A stretch of DNA of 64,000 nucleotides, from the NCBI GenBank assembly GCA_019915135.1, contig JAHLMK010000014.1, forward strand, positions 1,406,498 through 1,470,497, read 5' to 3'. This document shows positions 45,363 to 56,024 of this stretch, in pieces; the first letter of the stretch is position 1, and the number at the start of each line of letters is the position of its first letter. The position numbers and the translations under genes were made by a program. Origin of the DNA: Strobilurus pachycystidiatus (Eukaryota > Basidiomycota > Agaricomycetes > Agaricales > Physalacriaceae). The notes under the pieces were generated by a model, which saw nothing but the letters and a program-made list of their open reading frames with translations, did no database searches and was not told the DNA's origin.

Positions 45363-45619
45363 CGAGCCAATATGAGACTCTCTACTATGAGCGGCTACTG
45401 TGATCGCCCATTTCTCTACGTCACTGATCATCCTATGCATCCATTTTCCTCTTGCTATTTGAGTTTCAGGTATTGTCATGATACTATTTACGACTGTAGT
45501 TTATGACACGGTGTAATCATACGATGTTACGCTACTATGATGAGGAGGGCTCTTGTTATCCCGTAACGTGCCTGTGTGGGCCGTGGAGACGGCCAAACAA
45601 GACGGCAGAGTCTTGGCTG

Positions 45620-47285
45620 AGTCTTCGAGAGAACAAGGGGGATGCCGTTTATCGGCAATCGCTCGAAAATGATGGCACGGTGTATTGCCACCGCGTCAAG
45701 GTTCCTTCTCGCGACCATGGCGCTCGACGAAGGACCAGCTTCTTCACTCGCAGGCCGGCCTCAGATATCACGAGACTACAGTCACTCAAACCCTCCTGAT
45801 TTATACTATCCTAATGCAAACACAGCTCAATCCATCCTGATAAACGCGACGCCGGCCGAGCTGTTTCTCGGTAACATCATTAGACAGAAGTCGTGTCTTG
45901 TTCTACCGGATGCATTCATTAGGTCTCGGGGAGCTTTTGCGACGCCAAAGCGAACTACAAGAAAATTTCCGCCATACACACGCGCGAATTTGGACATAGC
46001 TCCCAAGAAACGGTCAACGAAATACAGAGCCGCGAGAGCGCATAGACGCGATTTGGAGACGGATGTAGCGCAAGAGACGGACCAGGAAGTAGATGAGCTA
46101 GATGGAGATGATAAAATGCTGGGAGGGTGGGCGGTGAGTATCCTCCACCTTTGCCACATTCACGCCAAACTGATGCATGTAGGCTATACAACCAACGCGT
46201 CCGCCAAGGTCACACGGCTCTTCGCCGCCGCCGCCGCCCGCGAATTCCCAGAGTCAGGTCAGCATAACTATGATCTTCGTCCCCCCATGTCCCAATTTCG
46301 ATGTAGAACGCGCTTAACAACATCATGGAGAGCTCGGGTCCGCCTCGTAATCTCCTGCTGCCTCCAGATACTTCCATCAACTGCACAATCACTCCATCAC
46401 GAGCAGCCAATTCCACCCACCCGCCTTCATTTACGGACACGATTTCGGACGCTCTTACTTCTAGCATGGACGGGCCTAACGTCGGATCTCTGCAGTCCCA
46501 GTCCGCCGGTGGATCCCGCTCTGCCCACGTCGGCACCGATCAGGCCTGTGTCTCTCACGCATATCAATCTCGACATGCCTCTCTCGCTGTACTCGTTCCT
46601 AGTCAGGCAAATGATGTCGTGCCGCTATTCTCCTATATATCCGATGATCCAGGTGTCGACATCTCGGAGCCCGAAGCTCCCAGGCACGACGCTGGCGCCA
46701 ATTTGAAGCTGATATCTACCAGTGATGCAGAGAGAATCTTGCGCCTCAAGAGGCAAGCAGGGGTGGCCAAGCACAAAACGACGCCGCTCCTGACTTCAGG
46801 TACCCGTGTTGGATTTGTGCAGGTATCGCCTCAGGCCTGTCGTGTCCTTTTTTTTTTGCTATGGGCTAATGTATGCCACAGGAAGAATCTAGCGTGGTGA
46901 ATACGTCGGAATCTGTATACTTCTGAATGTACCCAAAACTACCTGCACTCATTTTGCAAACAGACGTCTTCAGCTTCTGCTACAACCAAGACATGGACGC
47001 AGTCCTCGACTGTCTCGTTGGTGCGGGTCCTCACTATAACTCTTTGAATAGTAACTAATTGTCTCCATCCAGATGCGGGCTTCAAATTCGCCCTCTGTCT
47101 TGCTTTCGGACAAGGTTGGTGGATTCAAATATGGACGACCACGTATAGCTGACCATCCCGGTGCAGTATACAGTGAACGCTGCCTCCGCCAACGATCCCG
47201 ATCTTCGAAACATGCAGAACGTTCGGAAAACGCCGGTGCGAATTTCGCTGATCCTTGCCTGCCCCTGGAAGCTAAGAGCTTAACA
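45620..47285 (+). repeat. Repeat family copy B, 5' part of the BTB locus
   Basis: This is the fullest copy of the segment seen at 31270-33005 (inverted) and 42525-43165. It has open frames LLATMALDEGPASSLAG, APKKRSTKYRAARAHRRDLE and DQEVDELDGDDKMLGGWA before a GTGAGTATCC donor, then NSTHPPSFTDTISDALTSSM with GGSRSAHVGTDQACVSHA (46325-46800). Introns with good sites are seen near 47113-47165 and 47227-47286. It may encode the N-terminal part of the protein at 47287-49355, but I could not join every exon in one consistent frame. It is left as a repeat with coding potential. Confidence 0.55.
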
Positions 47286-47286
47286 G

Positions 47287-49355
47287 GGTTTGACCCAAAC
47301 CTCCACGCCGCTTCGAACGAATATGAATTCATGGCCATCAGATCCAGTGAGTCCAAGTTCCAGCACAATCCAATCCTCAATCGACGACTGCAGAAACAAC
47401 TGTCATCAGAATCTCAGGCGGATTTCGATACGCTCGCTCGTGCAGCCGAGCAGCTGCGGAGATCCATCCGGTTGCCTTCCGGTAACCGACAAGAAGATCA
47501 TAAAGAGACGGTGGCGAAGGTCGTGAACCGTGATGCCGCTCAAAGCGTCCGACTGAATAAGGAGGCCAAAGTGACGATCAGGAAGAGAAAACAGAATGAT
47601 GGAGGCATGGAAACCACGGCGCGAGAGAGGACTGAACTCGACTCAGTGGCGTCTACATCGCGTCCCAAGCCTGGAGTAATGGCTCCTGTGGTCGTTTCTA
47701 CAAAGCGAGAGAGTGTCGAGGGTGATGCCAATGGTCGGGACGGGGAGACTGGACGAAAGAAGGTCTGTGTTCCTTATTCATTCGTTGTGGAAATGCATTA
47801 ATTTGGTTTGCATAGCAGAACACGAAGAACGCCAAGCGAAGGAAGGGTGACGACCTGGTTGAGACTGAACCTCGCATACGTTCGACAGCCGTCGCTGCTA
47901 ACGATTCAGGTGCGGGGTCAAACCTGGTCGAATCCATGAAGCACACTAGAGACGAGGATCACGGTAACACCGGCGTTGCTAAGGTATGTCGTTTATGATG
48001 TTCCTCTTTCCTTATGCCATCGTTGACGGGAATATACAGCGGAGGAAACCAACCATGGTTGGAGACGGCAAGGTCTCCAGAGTCGAATCTACAGCCTCAC
48101 CTTTCAAGCCCTCACGAGGCGGGAGTCAGGGCAATGCGGCTGGAACAAAAACGGAAGAGCACGTTGTACTCCCGGACTCTCTGACGACCGTGACTATCAT
48201 CCCCGCCAAGCGAAAGGGTTACTCCGACCACGATGATGAGACTCAAAGTGACCCAATGAGAGTCCCTTTTCCGAAGAAGGTATTCGTTTGGTCCTCTGCT
48301 TTTGATAGAGTATTTTGACATCCTTGTAGCTCAAGACAAAGAAGAAGCTTCGAAGGACGGATATCAGCAACAATAATCGAGCGTCTGCTGTCCCTCCTGC
48401 GCACGGCTCGGATGGAGAAGCACCTGGCAAGGTCGAGTCCGTTCCACCAACGCTCGACGCACTGTCTCGACAACGGGAGCCCAGTGCGGATGACAAGATT
48501 CTCGTCGTCCAGCGCGCCGCCATCCCACATGCGGTGTACCACCGATGCGACAGCATGTTTACCCTCACGTTGGCCGGCTCGAATGTTGTGTACAAACTCT
48601 CGAGAGTAGCCCTCGCAGACGCCTCTCGTATTATCGCGTTTTTGCTTGACAGTGCTGATTCTTCTTCGTCAATGTCTCACTGCGTACCCAGTCTCATTCA
48701 TGTCTCCCTTCCACCCAAATCTTCCCCAAACGCATTTGATTTCGACGCCTTTCTCAAAGCGGTTGATTGTGCTGAACAGTATGTCACGGAACCGCCCAAG
48801 CTGCAGATGCTCTTAGCTATTGCGCGCGCAGCGGTGGTCTTGGATTGTCAGGCGTATGTGGGCTTCACGGCGGAGCAGTTGAAGGAGTACTATCCCTCGC
48901 CGCCGTGTTTTGGGCTCTTTGAGAAGGCTGAGGTAAAGATGCTGTTGAGGAACGCGGCGGGGGCTATTGCGCTTGCTTCTCTGCCTTCATGGGCCTCGGC
49001 TCCGAACCCTTTCTATCGGCTTCGCTACTCCGCCATCTACGCTCTCGCGTCTCATCCCGAGTTTGAGATCGCCGCCTCGTCGGTATTGAATGAGGAGCTC
49101 TTACGCATCGCGAGGGTCAGGAAAATGTGTCTGGAGGTCTCGATGGGGCTTCGTGCAGAGGGTCGTGGATGCGCCGCGGATGTTCTGGTCCTTCCGGATG
49201 CTGTGGGTGGAACGGGGGCGGAGTGGTGGATGTACGACCCTATGCGCGCGTTGAGTACGCTGGAGGAATCTTCGGCGTCGTGTGATTGTGCTGAGATGTG
49301 GCGGAAGAAGAGGCGTCAGACGTGGAGATATCTGAAGGGCGCGATGCGCTTGTGA
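47287..49355 (+). CDS. BTB/POZ-like nuclear protein, paralogue of the gene at 60.4-63.4 kb
   Basis: Exons end at 47762, then 47819-47983, 48040-48279 and 48330-49355; these three are 165, 240 and 1026 nt, all phase 0. The N-terminal part is basic (NRRLQKQLSSESQADFDTLA, KVTIRKRKQND, KNAKRRKGDD). The last exon holds a BTB-like fold: MFTLTLAGSNVVYKLSRVAL then SLIHVSLPPKSSPNAFDFDA. It continues PPKLQMLLAIARAAVVLDCQ and ends LSTLEESSASCDCAEMWRKK. The C-terminal half aligns along its length with the gene ending at 63447. BTB domains mediate dimerisation or Cullin3 binding; the basic region suggests a nucleus-located protein. The true start lies upstream, within the repeat at 45620-47285, and is unresolved. 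Confidence 0.65.
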
Positions 49356-49825
49356 TTCACATATTGGATCTATTGTAGATGCGCCACTTGGGTGTGTAAT
49401 GTAGCGGGTTTTTGCTACGCTGAGAATTCAGTACCGGGTAGAGGCGGCAAATTAAGTCGTAGTGTAGATGTAGTTAGCAAGAGGTCGCCTTGATTGATGG
49501 GTAGCAACTAGGTAGAAGGTAGTTTGTCGCAAAGCTACGTTACTGTCGAGAGTTTAACAAAGGTAAATGGGAGCGAATCTTCTTCTATATAGCTTCCTTG
49601 TGCGATACATATCGCCCTCGGAATACAGGAATCCTCGTGAACCCAAAACGCGTCGGAAGGAGAAGGCGATGCGTAAGAAGATCTTGCCATCGGCACTGTC
49701 ATGATGCCAAGTAGACAGTTGTGTGCACATGTATCGCCTGCTGCATAAGCAGAAGACGGTGTAAAGTGAATCTGCACTGCCTTGATACTCACTTTTGACA
49801 CAGCCTCACATCTGAACTCGATACA
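49356..49825. other. Intergenic region
   Basis: No gene is supported. A 106-codon minus-strand frame at 49535-49855 overlaps the next gene's TATA box and is probably chance. Confidence 0.4.
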
Positions 49826-49833
49826 TATAAAAG
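49826..49833 (+). promoter_or_regulatory. TATA box
   Basis: TATAAAAG lies 56 bases before the ATG at 49882. Confidence 0.55.
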
Positions 49834-49881
49834 GTAGACGATATTTCTCTACCATTTATCACAATTATCACAAACCCAACC

Positions 49882-50892
49882 ATGCCCTCCTCACACTCCA
49901 GCAATGATAGATGCAGGACGCCCGCCTCCCTCTCGCCTGATCTACTGGCAGTAGGCAGCAGGCCGAGAGGTTCTGATTCCTTTCCTGATACCCTCTCGCT
50001 ACAAGGCTCAGAACTATCGCCTCGTTTGCCACAGTCAAGCCCGACCTACCCAGCACAGAGTCGGACATGTTCTGACAATCGCGAGGGCTCAGCGGCAGGG
50101 TCGCCCGTTCCGATGCCTCCATTCCCATTGAGACATTACCCAAAATCCGACACCAGCACTGGAAGGAACCTCCAGCCACCTAGCGCACTGCAATCACTCC
50201 TATCTCCGATTGAATGGCCAACACCAGAACCGCCCGAACTCCTTAATCGAGATGTTGATCTGTCAACCAACACACCAATCTACTTCTCGGAATGTCATCA
50301 TGCGCATAACTGGGACGGCGTCAAGCGCAAGCTTTCCTATGATCCTATTACCCTGGAGACGTCACGGATTTCCCGTCAAGAGTTTCGGCCAACCGTCTCT
50401 GGGGACTGTCCGCAATGCACTCGCAAGGCGTTCCTTCAAAGGCGACTGAGACAGCTTCTTGACTTTCTCAAGCGCATCATGCAGTATTTTTTGACCGAAC
50501 CTGAGATTCAGCATATCACAGAGTGCGAGGTTCAAGCGTCGCTCTTAGAGCATAGTTTGAGCCATACACAGGTCCAGCGGGAGATACACAACAAGGCTCA
50601 CTATGTGAAGGTGATGAAGGACTCGGACGAGATAGCCCCTCGTCAAAGACTTTGGGATGACTTGTTGAGACAGATCGAGTTTGTCGGCGTAAAAGACGGG
50701 CAGGACATAGCAAGAAAAGTGATATTTCATGCTGTCACGATTGACCCGCTGCTCAACACGCGGCTTGCTGAAGAATGCCGTAGTATATGCGTAGGCGCTG
50801 GTGAACACAGCAATCATTGCAAGCAGATCAAGTTGTGTTGGAAGCTGGAGAGCGAGATAAACAAAGAAGAAGCTAGGTTGATAGACTGTTAG
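49882..50892 (+). CDS. Hypothetical protein, single exon
   Basis: An uninterrupted frame of 336 codons starts in good context (CAACCATGCC) soon after a TATA box. The first 130 residues are Ser/Pro-rich and probably disordered (RLPQSSPTYPAQSRTCSDNR). Next is a Cys/His-containing stretch, YFSECHHAHNWDGVKRKLSY with DCPQCTRKAF, which could bind a metal. A charged helical half follows (RQRLWDDLLRQIEFVGVKDG, KLCWKLESEINKEEARLIDC). No known family is recognised. Lack of introns is unusual here for a gene of this length. Confidence 0.6.
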   Translation: MPSSHSSNDRCRTPASLSPDLLAVGSRPRGSDSFPDTLSLQGSELSPRLPQSSPTYPAQSRTCSDNREGSAAGSPVPMPPFPLRHYPKSDTSTGRNLQPPSALQSLLSPIEWPTPEPPELLNRDVDLSTNTPIYFSECHHAHNWDGVKRKLSYDPITLETSRISRQEFRPTVSGDCPQCTRKAFLQRRLRQLLDFLKRIMQYFLTEPEIQHITECEVQASLLEHSLSHTQVQREIHNKAHYVKVMKDSDEIAPRQRLWDDLLRQIEFVGVKDGQDIARKVIFHAVTIDPLLNTRLAEECRSICVGAGEHSNHCKQIKLCWKLESEINKEEARLIDC

Positions 50893-51527
50893 TCTTTATT
50901 TATGGTTAGTTATGTAGAATGAGATCTATTGTGTGTCGTCCACGAGATGCGTGACTGAGCGGCTGAGTCTTCAGTGTAAGTGTGGCAAAAGCGTGGTGTA
51001 GCGGACACAACTATGTCCTCCGTGTATCACACTCTCCGTCGAGGAAACCGTTTTTCCTCTTGATCAATGAGAGCGCCGCCGTGCGGCCTCTTGAGGCCCT
51101 CAAAGACTCGGATGACGGGGGAGCGCAGGGGAACGAGATGGTGATTGCGAACAAAAGCGGTCGGCATCAATTCCCACGATCTCTTCCCGTTCCGGGTCCA
51201 TCATGTCGTTTCGCCCGCTGGTTAGGTGCCTTGCTCAGTATACTACTTCCTGGCTATACATCTCCGGTCTGCCTCACTGAACCGGCGCCTGAAATCACAA
51301 TGTGCACGCCGCCCTCCGGCTTGGACATTGCCACATTCGAATCACCGCGGCTCCTGTTTGAACACGGGCGTCGTCGATATGTACGCCCCGTTACACTGAC
51401 CAATGATCGCTACAGCGGGAACGAATTGTTTATTGCAACTTGCCTGCTAGCGTGTGGCCTGGAGGGATAAACATCCTCTGAGTCAAGGATCAACGGATCA
51501 GCGTCTGTGGCCCCGCCTATATAAGGG
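50893..51527. repeat. Upstream block shared within the short-gene family
   Basis: The stretch 51270-51480 is repeated, diverged, at 53765-54020 (for example GTGCACGCCGCCCTCC against GTGCACGCCATCCTCC, then CGCCCCGTTACACTGA against TGCCCCATTACACTAA). The duplication that made the 51.6 and 54.1 kb genes therefore carried at least 250 bp of 5' flank. The rest of the gap shows no gene. Confidence 0.55.
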
Positions 51528-51535
51528 CAGACATC
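51528..51535 (+). promoter_or_regulatory. TATA box, short-gene family member 1
   Basis: TATATAAG follows GAGTCAAGGATCAACGGATC and precedes GGGTCTTGCCAACAACATC. Both blocks recur at members 2 and 3. Confidence 0.65.
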
Positions 51536-51601
51536 CCGAGTTTGGGTCTTGCCAACAACATCCATCATCTTCTACTTTACACGCCACAATCCGCCTCAGA
51601 T

Positions 51602-52048
51602 ATGTCTTCGTCATCATCCAGTCATCTTCCCGGAAACTCTGCGACTCAGGATTCCAGTGCCTCATTCACCACTCCTTCTAGCAGCTCGGGAGCCACAGGT
51701 GGCGCCACATACTTTGCACATTCGACTCATGGCAGCACAGCCGTTGGTCCTTATGGGCCCGTGTCTCCTTCCACTGGCACTGGCCTCGAAGGAGAGATTC
51801 TGAGCCCAGAGACTTATCTAGCTCAGGGTCTGATGACCATTGCTCAGTACCGGTACGACGAGGCCATACGTACCGTCCCGGTGATTCGCCGCGGAGTGGA
51901 AGACGAGGAAGTCCACCGGATTGGCAAGCGCTTGAAAGAGCTCAGGAATGTGCCAAAGGAGCTGCAGGATGCAACATGGGAGGAAGAGGTTCACCAGGTT
52001 GTGGCGGATTACGACTCATGCTTTGTAAAGCCGGTCAGGGAGCCTTAG
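51602..52048 (+). CDS. Short orphan protein, family member 1
   Basis: A single exon encodes 148 residues. The first 55 are Ser/Thr/Gly-rich (SSSSSSHLPGNSATQDSSAS, TTPSSSSGATGGATYFAHST). The rest is charged and helical (YLAQGLMTIAQYRYDEAIRT, DEEVHRIGKRLKELRNVPKE). There is no signal peptide or known domain. Member 2 keeps the EVHR block (AEVHRVGGNLVALGEKFLE). Family-specific promoter similarity and three clustered copies suggest a young, locally amplified gene. Confidence 0.6.
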   Translation: MSSSSSSHLPGNSATQDSSASFTTPSSSSGATGGATYFAHSTHGSTAVGPYGPVSPSTGTGLEGEILSPETYLAQGLMTIAQYRYDEAIRTVPVIRRGVEDEEVHRIGKRLKELRNVPKELQDATWEEEVHQVVADYDSCFVKPVREP

Positions 52049-52621
52049 GTGGAGGTGCGGACGGGAGACGCAGTTGCTATCATGAATGAGCCTGACGAGG
52101 TAGTGACGATTGAGGCTCTGTGATAGGACACTTGCCAATCTATTATGTACATGCGCTAGATTTTCCTTCTTGTATCTTTCATGGGTCAATGAAGCGTGTA
52201 GGCTATGTATGCGAGAGTCGCAGGCTTGAGGAGCAACTGGGCATCAGTCATGGATGAGCTCTCCGGGCGCTTTGTAGTCACCAGTGCCGCAACAACTGCC
52301 CCCCCAGCCGTGTCATCCTCCTCCGCATCAAATGGGTAGGTCATTCCCGGTCAACAGAAACTCGGACACGCAAATATCTACCTTACATTCTAGTCTACGA
52401 GTCCCTAGTCTTCCGGTCTCCGCTTCCCGGGTTTGCGTGCAACTGAGTGGCGTCGAATATGTCTTCTGCGCCACAATTCCTGTTAGAGTCAAGAAATGTC
52501 GGACTGTATCTGATTTGCGGTCGCCCACCGTAGCTGAGTGCGGAACTTTGCCTTTGTGCGGCGTGGAGGAATGGACAGCCTCTGAGTCAAGGATCAACGG
52601 ATCACAATATGTGACCCCGCC
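52049..52621. other. Intergenic region between family members 1 and 2
   Basis: I see no gene. The last 60 bases are the shared proximal promoter (GAGTCAAGGATCAACGGATC at about 52578). Confidence 0.4.
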
Positions 52622-52629
52622 TATATAAG
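52622..52629 (+). promoter_or_regulatory. TATA box, short-gene family member 2
   Basis: TATATAAG lies 49 bases before the ATG at 52671, between the same flanking blocks as in member 1. Confidence 0.65.
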
Positions 52630-52670
52630 AGCAGCAATTCCGAGTCCGGGTCTTGTTAACAACATCCATC

Positions 52671-53327
52671 ATGTCGTACTCGCTACAATCCGCCTCAGAA
52701 ATTTCTTTGTCATCCAGCTATACTCTTGGGAACTCTTTGACTTGGACTCCCAGTGTCTACTCAGCCACTTCCAGCGGCTCGGGAACAACATATGCCGCCA
52801 CAGACTCCACATTTTTTAACCATGGCAGCACAGCCGCTTTTCCCTAAGGGTCTCCTTTCACTGGCTTCGGACTCGGAGGCGATATCAGCATACACTGGCA
52901 GACTCTCCCAGCCTTGGTTCACACACCGCAATCCGCCTCATGTATGTTTTACCCAATAAGTTCCTGGCTTGGAGCCTTGCGGGCCATATTCTTGAAGAAG
53001 AAATCTTTGCCTAGCATCGCAGAGAATTGCGCCATCGTTGGTAGTAGACTCTGCGAGGCTGCAGTCACCATCGATTGCTTATCTGAAGAGCTACCCACCC
53101 TTTGTGCATTGTGGCGCCTGACACGGGCCTTGGTGCAATACATCCAGATCTGCCACGATGCCAGCTGGAACCACCGGGAATTAGACGCGGAGGTCCATCG
53201 AGTCGGTGGTAATTTGGTGGCACTGGGGGAGAAGTTTTTAGAGACGCGACGGGAGGATTGGCCGGCATGGAGGGACTCGGATGAATTTGATGCAGCTTTT
53301 CCCAGGAGTGAGACACTTGCTCTGTGA
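52671..53327 (+). pseudogene. Short orphan protein, family member 2, probably frameshifted
   Basis: The frame from 52671 (LSSSYTLGNSLTWTPSVYSA, then TFFNHGSTAAFP) matches the Ser/Thr-rich start of member 1 but stops at 52847. Against member 1, the DNA near GGCAGCACAGCCG has lost a few bases there. A second frame, 52914-53327, carries the C-terminal half (DAEVHRVGGNLVALGEKFLE, WPAWRDSDEFDAAF). The leader motif CAATCCGCCTCA occurs again at about 52928, so two partial units may be fused. An unseen intron could reconcile the frames, but no good sites are evident. Confidence 0.5.
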
Positions 53328-54047
53328 AGAACTAGATGCCTTGCCGGTTGGAATACAAAGATGGGGATGAATAGATAGATGCCTGAAGAGAATCACACAA
53401 CTGGACTTGTCATTACACGCGATTTGTTTAGTTATGCATGCACACACTGAATTTACCTATTCTTTTGACGACTCAGCGCCAGTACACATGGCTCAGTAAC
53501 TGCTTGTTTGATACGGCGCCCGCGCGCTGGACTGCTCAGAGTCCGGAAGACTGAGCCTGAGCTCACGGAACTGCATCCCGCGACGATCTGACTTGTCACC
53601 ACTCCGGGGATGTGAGGCGAGCAGATTCATCGATTTCGACAGTACTTATGAGACGACACTGTCTTTCATTCGCCGCCACCGCCACAGATAGTAACGTGGA
53701 CGGGCCGGAGAAGTGTTCGCCAAAGGTTCGGCAGTATGACCACTACGACCTGTAGTGGCGCCTGCCAGTGTCTGCCACATTAAACCAGCGCTTGAAATCT
53801 CAGTGTGCACGCCATCCTCCCGCCACGTTCGTGTCACTGCGGCTCTCGCTTGGACACGCGCGTCGTTAATTTGTATGCCCCATTACACTAAGAACTTACA
53901 CGTCACACGATCAGAGCCTCGGTGCAGTACCATTAATTGCTACAGCGCATACATTCTTATTGTTCCCCGAAACACGCATGTGTGGGCTGTGGAGGAATGA
54001 ACAGCCTTTGAGTCAAGGATCAGCGGATCATCGCCTGTATTCCGGCC
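53328..54047. other. Intergenic region with duplicated flank
   Basis: The stretch from 53765 to 54020 repeats the flank at 51270-51480. I see no gene. Confidence 0.4.
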
Positions 54048-54055
54048 TATATAAG
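54048..54055 (+). promoter_or_regulatory. TATA box, short-gene family member 3
   Basis: TATATAAG lies 82 bases before the ATG at 54130. It is flanked by GAGTCAAGGATCAGCGGATC and GGGTCTTGCCAACAACATC. Confidence 0.65.
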
Positions 54056-54129
54056 GGCAGCTTTTCTGAGTCTGGGTCTTGCCAACAACATCTATCATCT
54101 CCTACTCACCAATTTGAATCTGTCGCAAT

Positions 54130-54735
54130 ATGTCTTCCTCCGAGTCGACCAAATCTTTGCTTGAAGCTGTGCGCTCCAGGCTATCAAGGAAAAAGGCTTC
54201 CACTCGCAGCGCCACGTCTATCCCCACCACTCCTTCCGGCGGCTCGGGAACAGCAGATGGCGCCACACGAGCCATCACACTCTCTGCGGAAGATCTCTCG
54301 ACTCCCGACAGCACTTCCGGCATTCGCGACAACGATGCCCATGACCGCATCGGTACAAGCCTCTCCGCAGAAGGACTGTTCAACGCCATATATCTGATAT
54401 ATACTGCTACCAAAGACCCCGAGCTAGCTAAGGATATACCGCGCAGACGCGGTATTTCTGACACAAGGGCACATCACGCTTTCCTCAACTTCATGAATAT
54501 CTTGATTGCGGAGGACCCCCGAGCGGATAGTGAAAGGGCTGAACAGTGGAGACAGGGACTTATGGAAGCTGAGAAGGAGTGCGAGGAATGTTTCAATGTG
54601 GATCCGAAGCAGTTTCGTCGGATTCTGAGGAAGAGAACGGGCATTGATCTGGGAGTGGCGTTCATTGAGGAATGCCCAGACGCGGAGGATGAAGGAAGCC
54701 AGCGGACTCGCGGCATGATCGCCGAGAGAAAGTAG
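54130..54735 (+). CDS. Short orphan protein, family member 3
   Basis: A single exon encodes 201 residues. It shares the promoter and the Ser/Thr-rich opening (MSSSESTKSLLEAVRSRLSR, TTPSGGSGTADGATRAITLS) with member 1. The C-terminal part is charged and helical but different in sequence: LFNAIYLIYTATKDPELAKD, FLNFMNILIAEDPRADSERA and KECEECFNVDPKQFRRILRK. No known domain or signal peptide is seen. The family may evolve fast after the conserved promoter and N-terminus. Confidence 0.6.
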   Translation: MSSSESTKSLLEAVRSRLSRKKASTRSATSIPTTPSGGSGTADGATRAITLSAEDLSTPDSTSGIRDNDAHDRIGTSLSAEGLFNAIYLIYTATKDPELAKDIPRRRGISDTRAHHAFLNFMNILIAEDPRADSERAEQWRQGLMEAEKECEECFNVDPKQFRRILRKRTGIDLGVAFIEECPDAEDEGSQRTRGMIAERK

Positions 54736-54978
54736 TTGCTCTCTGATTCAGTACACACGAGTTCCTGTCAAGAACCCACCCTGTGTGGATTTACTATACA
54801 ATATAAATCTCCTTCTTCACTATTCAGCATTCCGGAGCGTGGGCAACTTGGTTCGCAGACTCGCCACACCAGATCCACTGAAAGAGAACTAAGCGCCTGA
54901 CTCGGAACCTTACCTGACCTGCGACCTCGAGGAATCAAGGTCCAATCATGGTGCTCAGAAAGTAGGTACAAGCTGTTA

Positions 54979-55498
54979 CTACTTGACTTCATCCAAGAAG
55001 GTCACCCACGGAGAGAACATCCAGACTTGTCCCGAGTCTGTCTCATGCCGCACATAGGACCGGACGTCGACAAGACGACCAATTTCGTTCATAATATCAA
55101 GACTGAATGCATTTTCTATACTCTATTTGCGGCTACGATAGTTGCCCATCATGATCTTTTGCAAGGCCCAAGCTGTTTCCGGCGTGTGGCACACGCCTCG
55201 ACCGAGCTGTTCAATGATCCGTGCATACTCGTCCCTCGTTGGGTAGAGATCGGGCAGATTTGTGCCCTTTCCAGCGGGTATGATGGCATTGAATGGACCC
55301 GACCCGGGCCCTGGAGCGTAGGGGCTGTAGGATTGCGCTACCAGAGATACATAAGATAGAACTTGCTTGAACAGTTGCAATTGAAAGGCACACACCGCTG
55401 CCTTTGGCGTCTAGTGGCTTATGTGCGGCCTGAAATTCGACAAGTTCTTGAGGAGGAGGAGGGTAAGGATTTGGGTTGGTTGTGGGGAACTGAGACAT
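54979..55498 (-). pseudogene. Small protein gene interrupted by an in-frame TAG
   Basis: Exon 1 (55498-55396) and exon 2 (from 55337) join in frame: QFPTTNPNPYPPPPQELVEF, then AQSYSPYAPGPGSGPFNAII, LPDLYPTRDEYARIIEQLGR and ETAWALQKIMMGNYRSRK. A TAG at 55125-55123 follows. The same frame stays open for 47 more codons (AFSLDIMNEIGRLVDVRSYV, GQVWMFSPWVTFLDEVK) to a TAG at 54981-54979. The downstream part looks protein-like, so the full gene is probably 153 residues with a nonsense change. The truncated 106-residue product, stop readthrough or a sequencing error are alternatives. Family unknown. Confidence 0.55.
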
Positions 55499-56024
55499 GG
55501 TGAGGTGGGCAGTGGAAAAAATGGTGCGAGGGGGAGGATTGTGATCCCGCTCAGAGATTGGAGTGTGCTCTTATACTCGTACTGTCACGACGCATAGCCG
55601 CATGAGAAGGCGCACAGCCCGAACAAACAGTACTGCACCGCCCGGAGAATGGATAGTGGATTAGTGAACAGCATCGCGCCACAGAAGGATCTTCAAAGGA
55701 GTCCCCAGAGAACGGCGAAACCATGATGAGAAAACACCTCAACTACAATCCCTCGCGAAGTCGTACGTACACACACACACACATTAAATTTCTATAAATA
55801 AGCACAACAAAGGAAGAAACAACAAAACTTTTGTGAACTTTAGTTAATTTTGGGTGGGTGGGGGGAGGAGAGTCCGGCTTCGCTCCATAGTCAGTCGTTA
55901 CACATAGATCTACACCGCTCGCTGTCCCAGCCGTCGCTCTCTCGCCACCATGCTCACTCGCCAACGCCAACGCGCTCCCTCGCTGGGCTCGCCGCCGACC
56001 TCGCTAACGCTCGGTCGCTCGTGC
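55499..56024. other. Intergenic region
   Basis: It contains a CA microsatellite near 55770-55784 and an AT-rich stretch. No gene is supported. Confidence 0.45.

Noticed and set aside
49535..49855. 106-codon minus-strand frame
   Set aside because: It covers the TATA box and leader of the convincing gene at 49882 and shows no domain.
55760..55790. Short CA run considered as part of a repeat array or CRISPR
   Set aside because: It is a simple microsatellite without spacers; CRISPR arrays are not expected in a fungal nuclear genome and none is seen.
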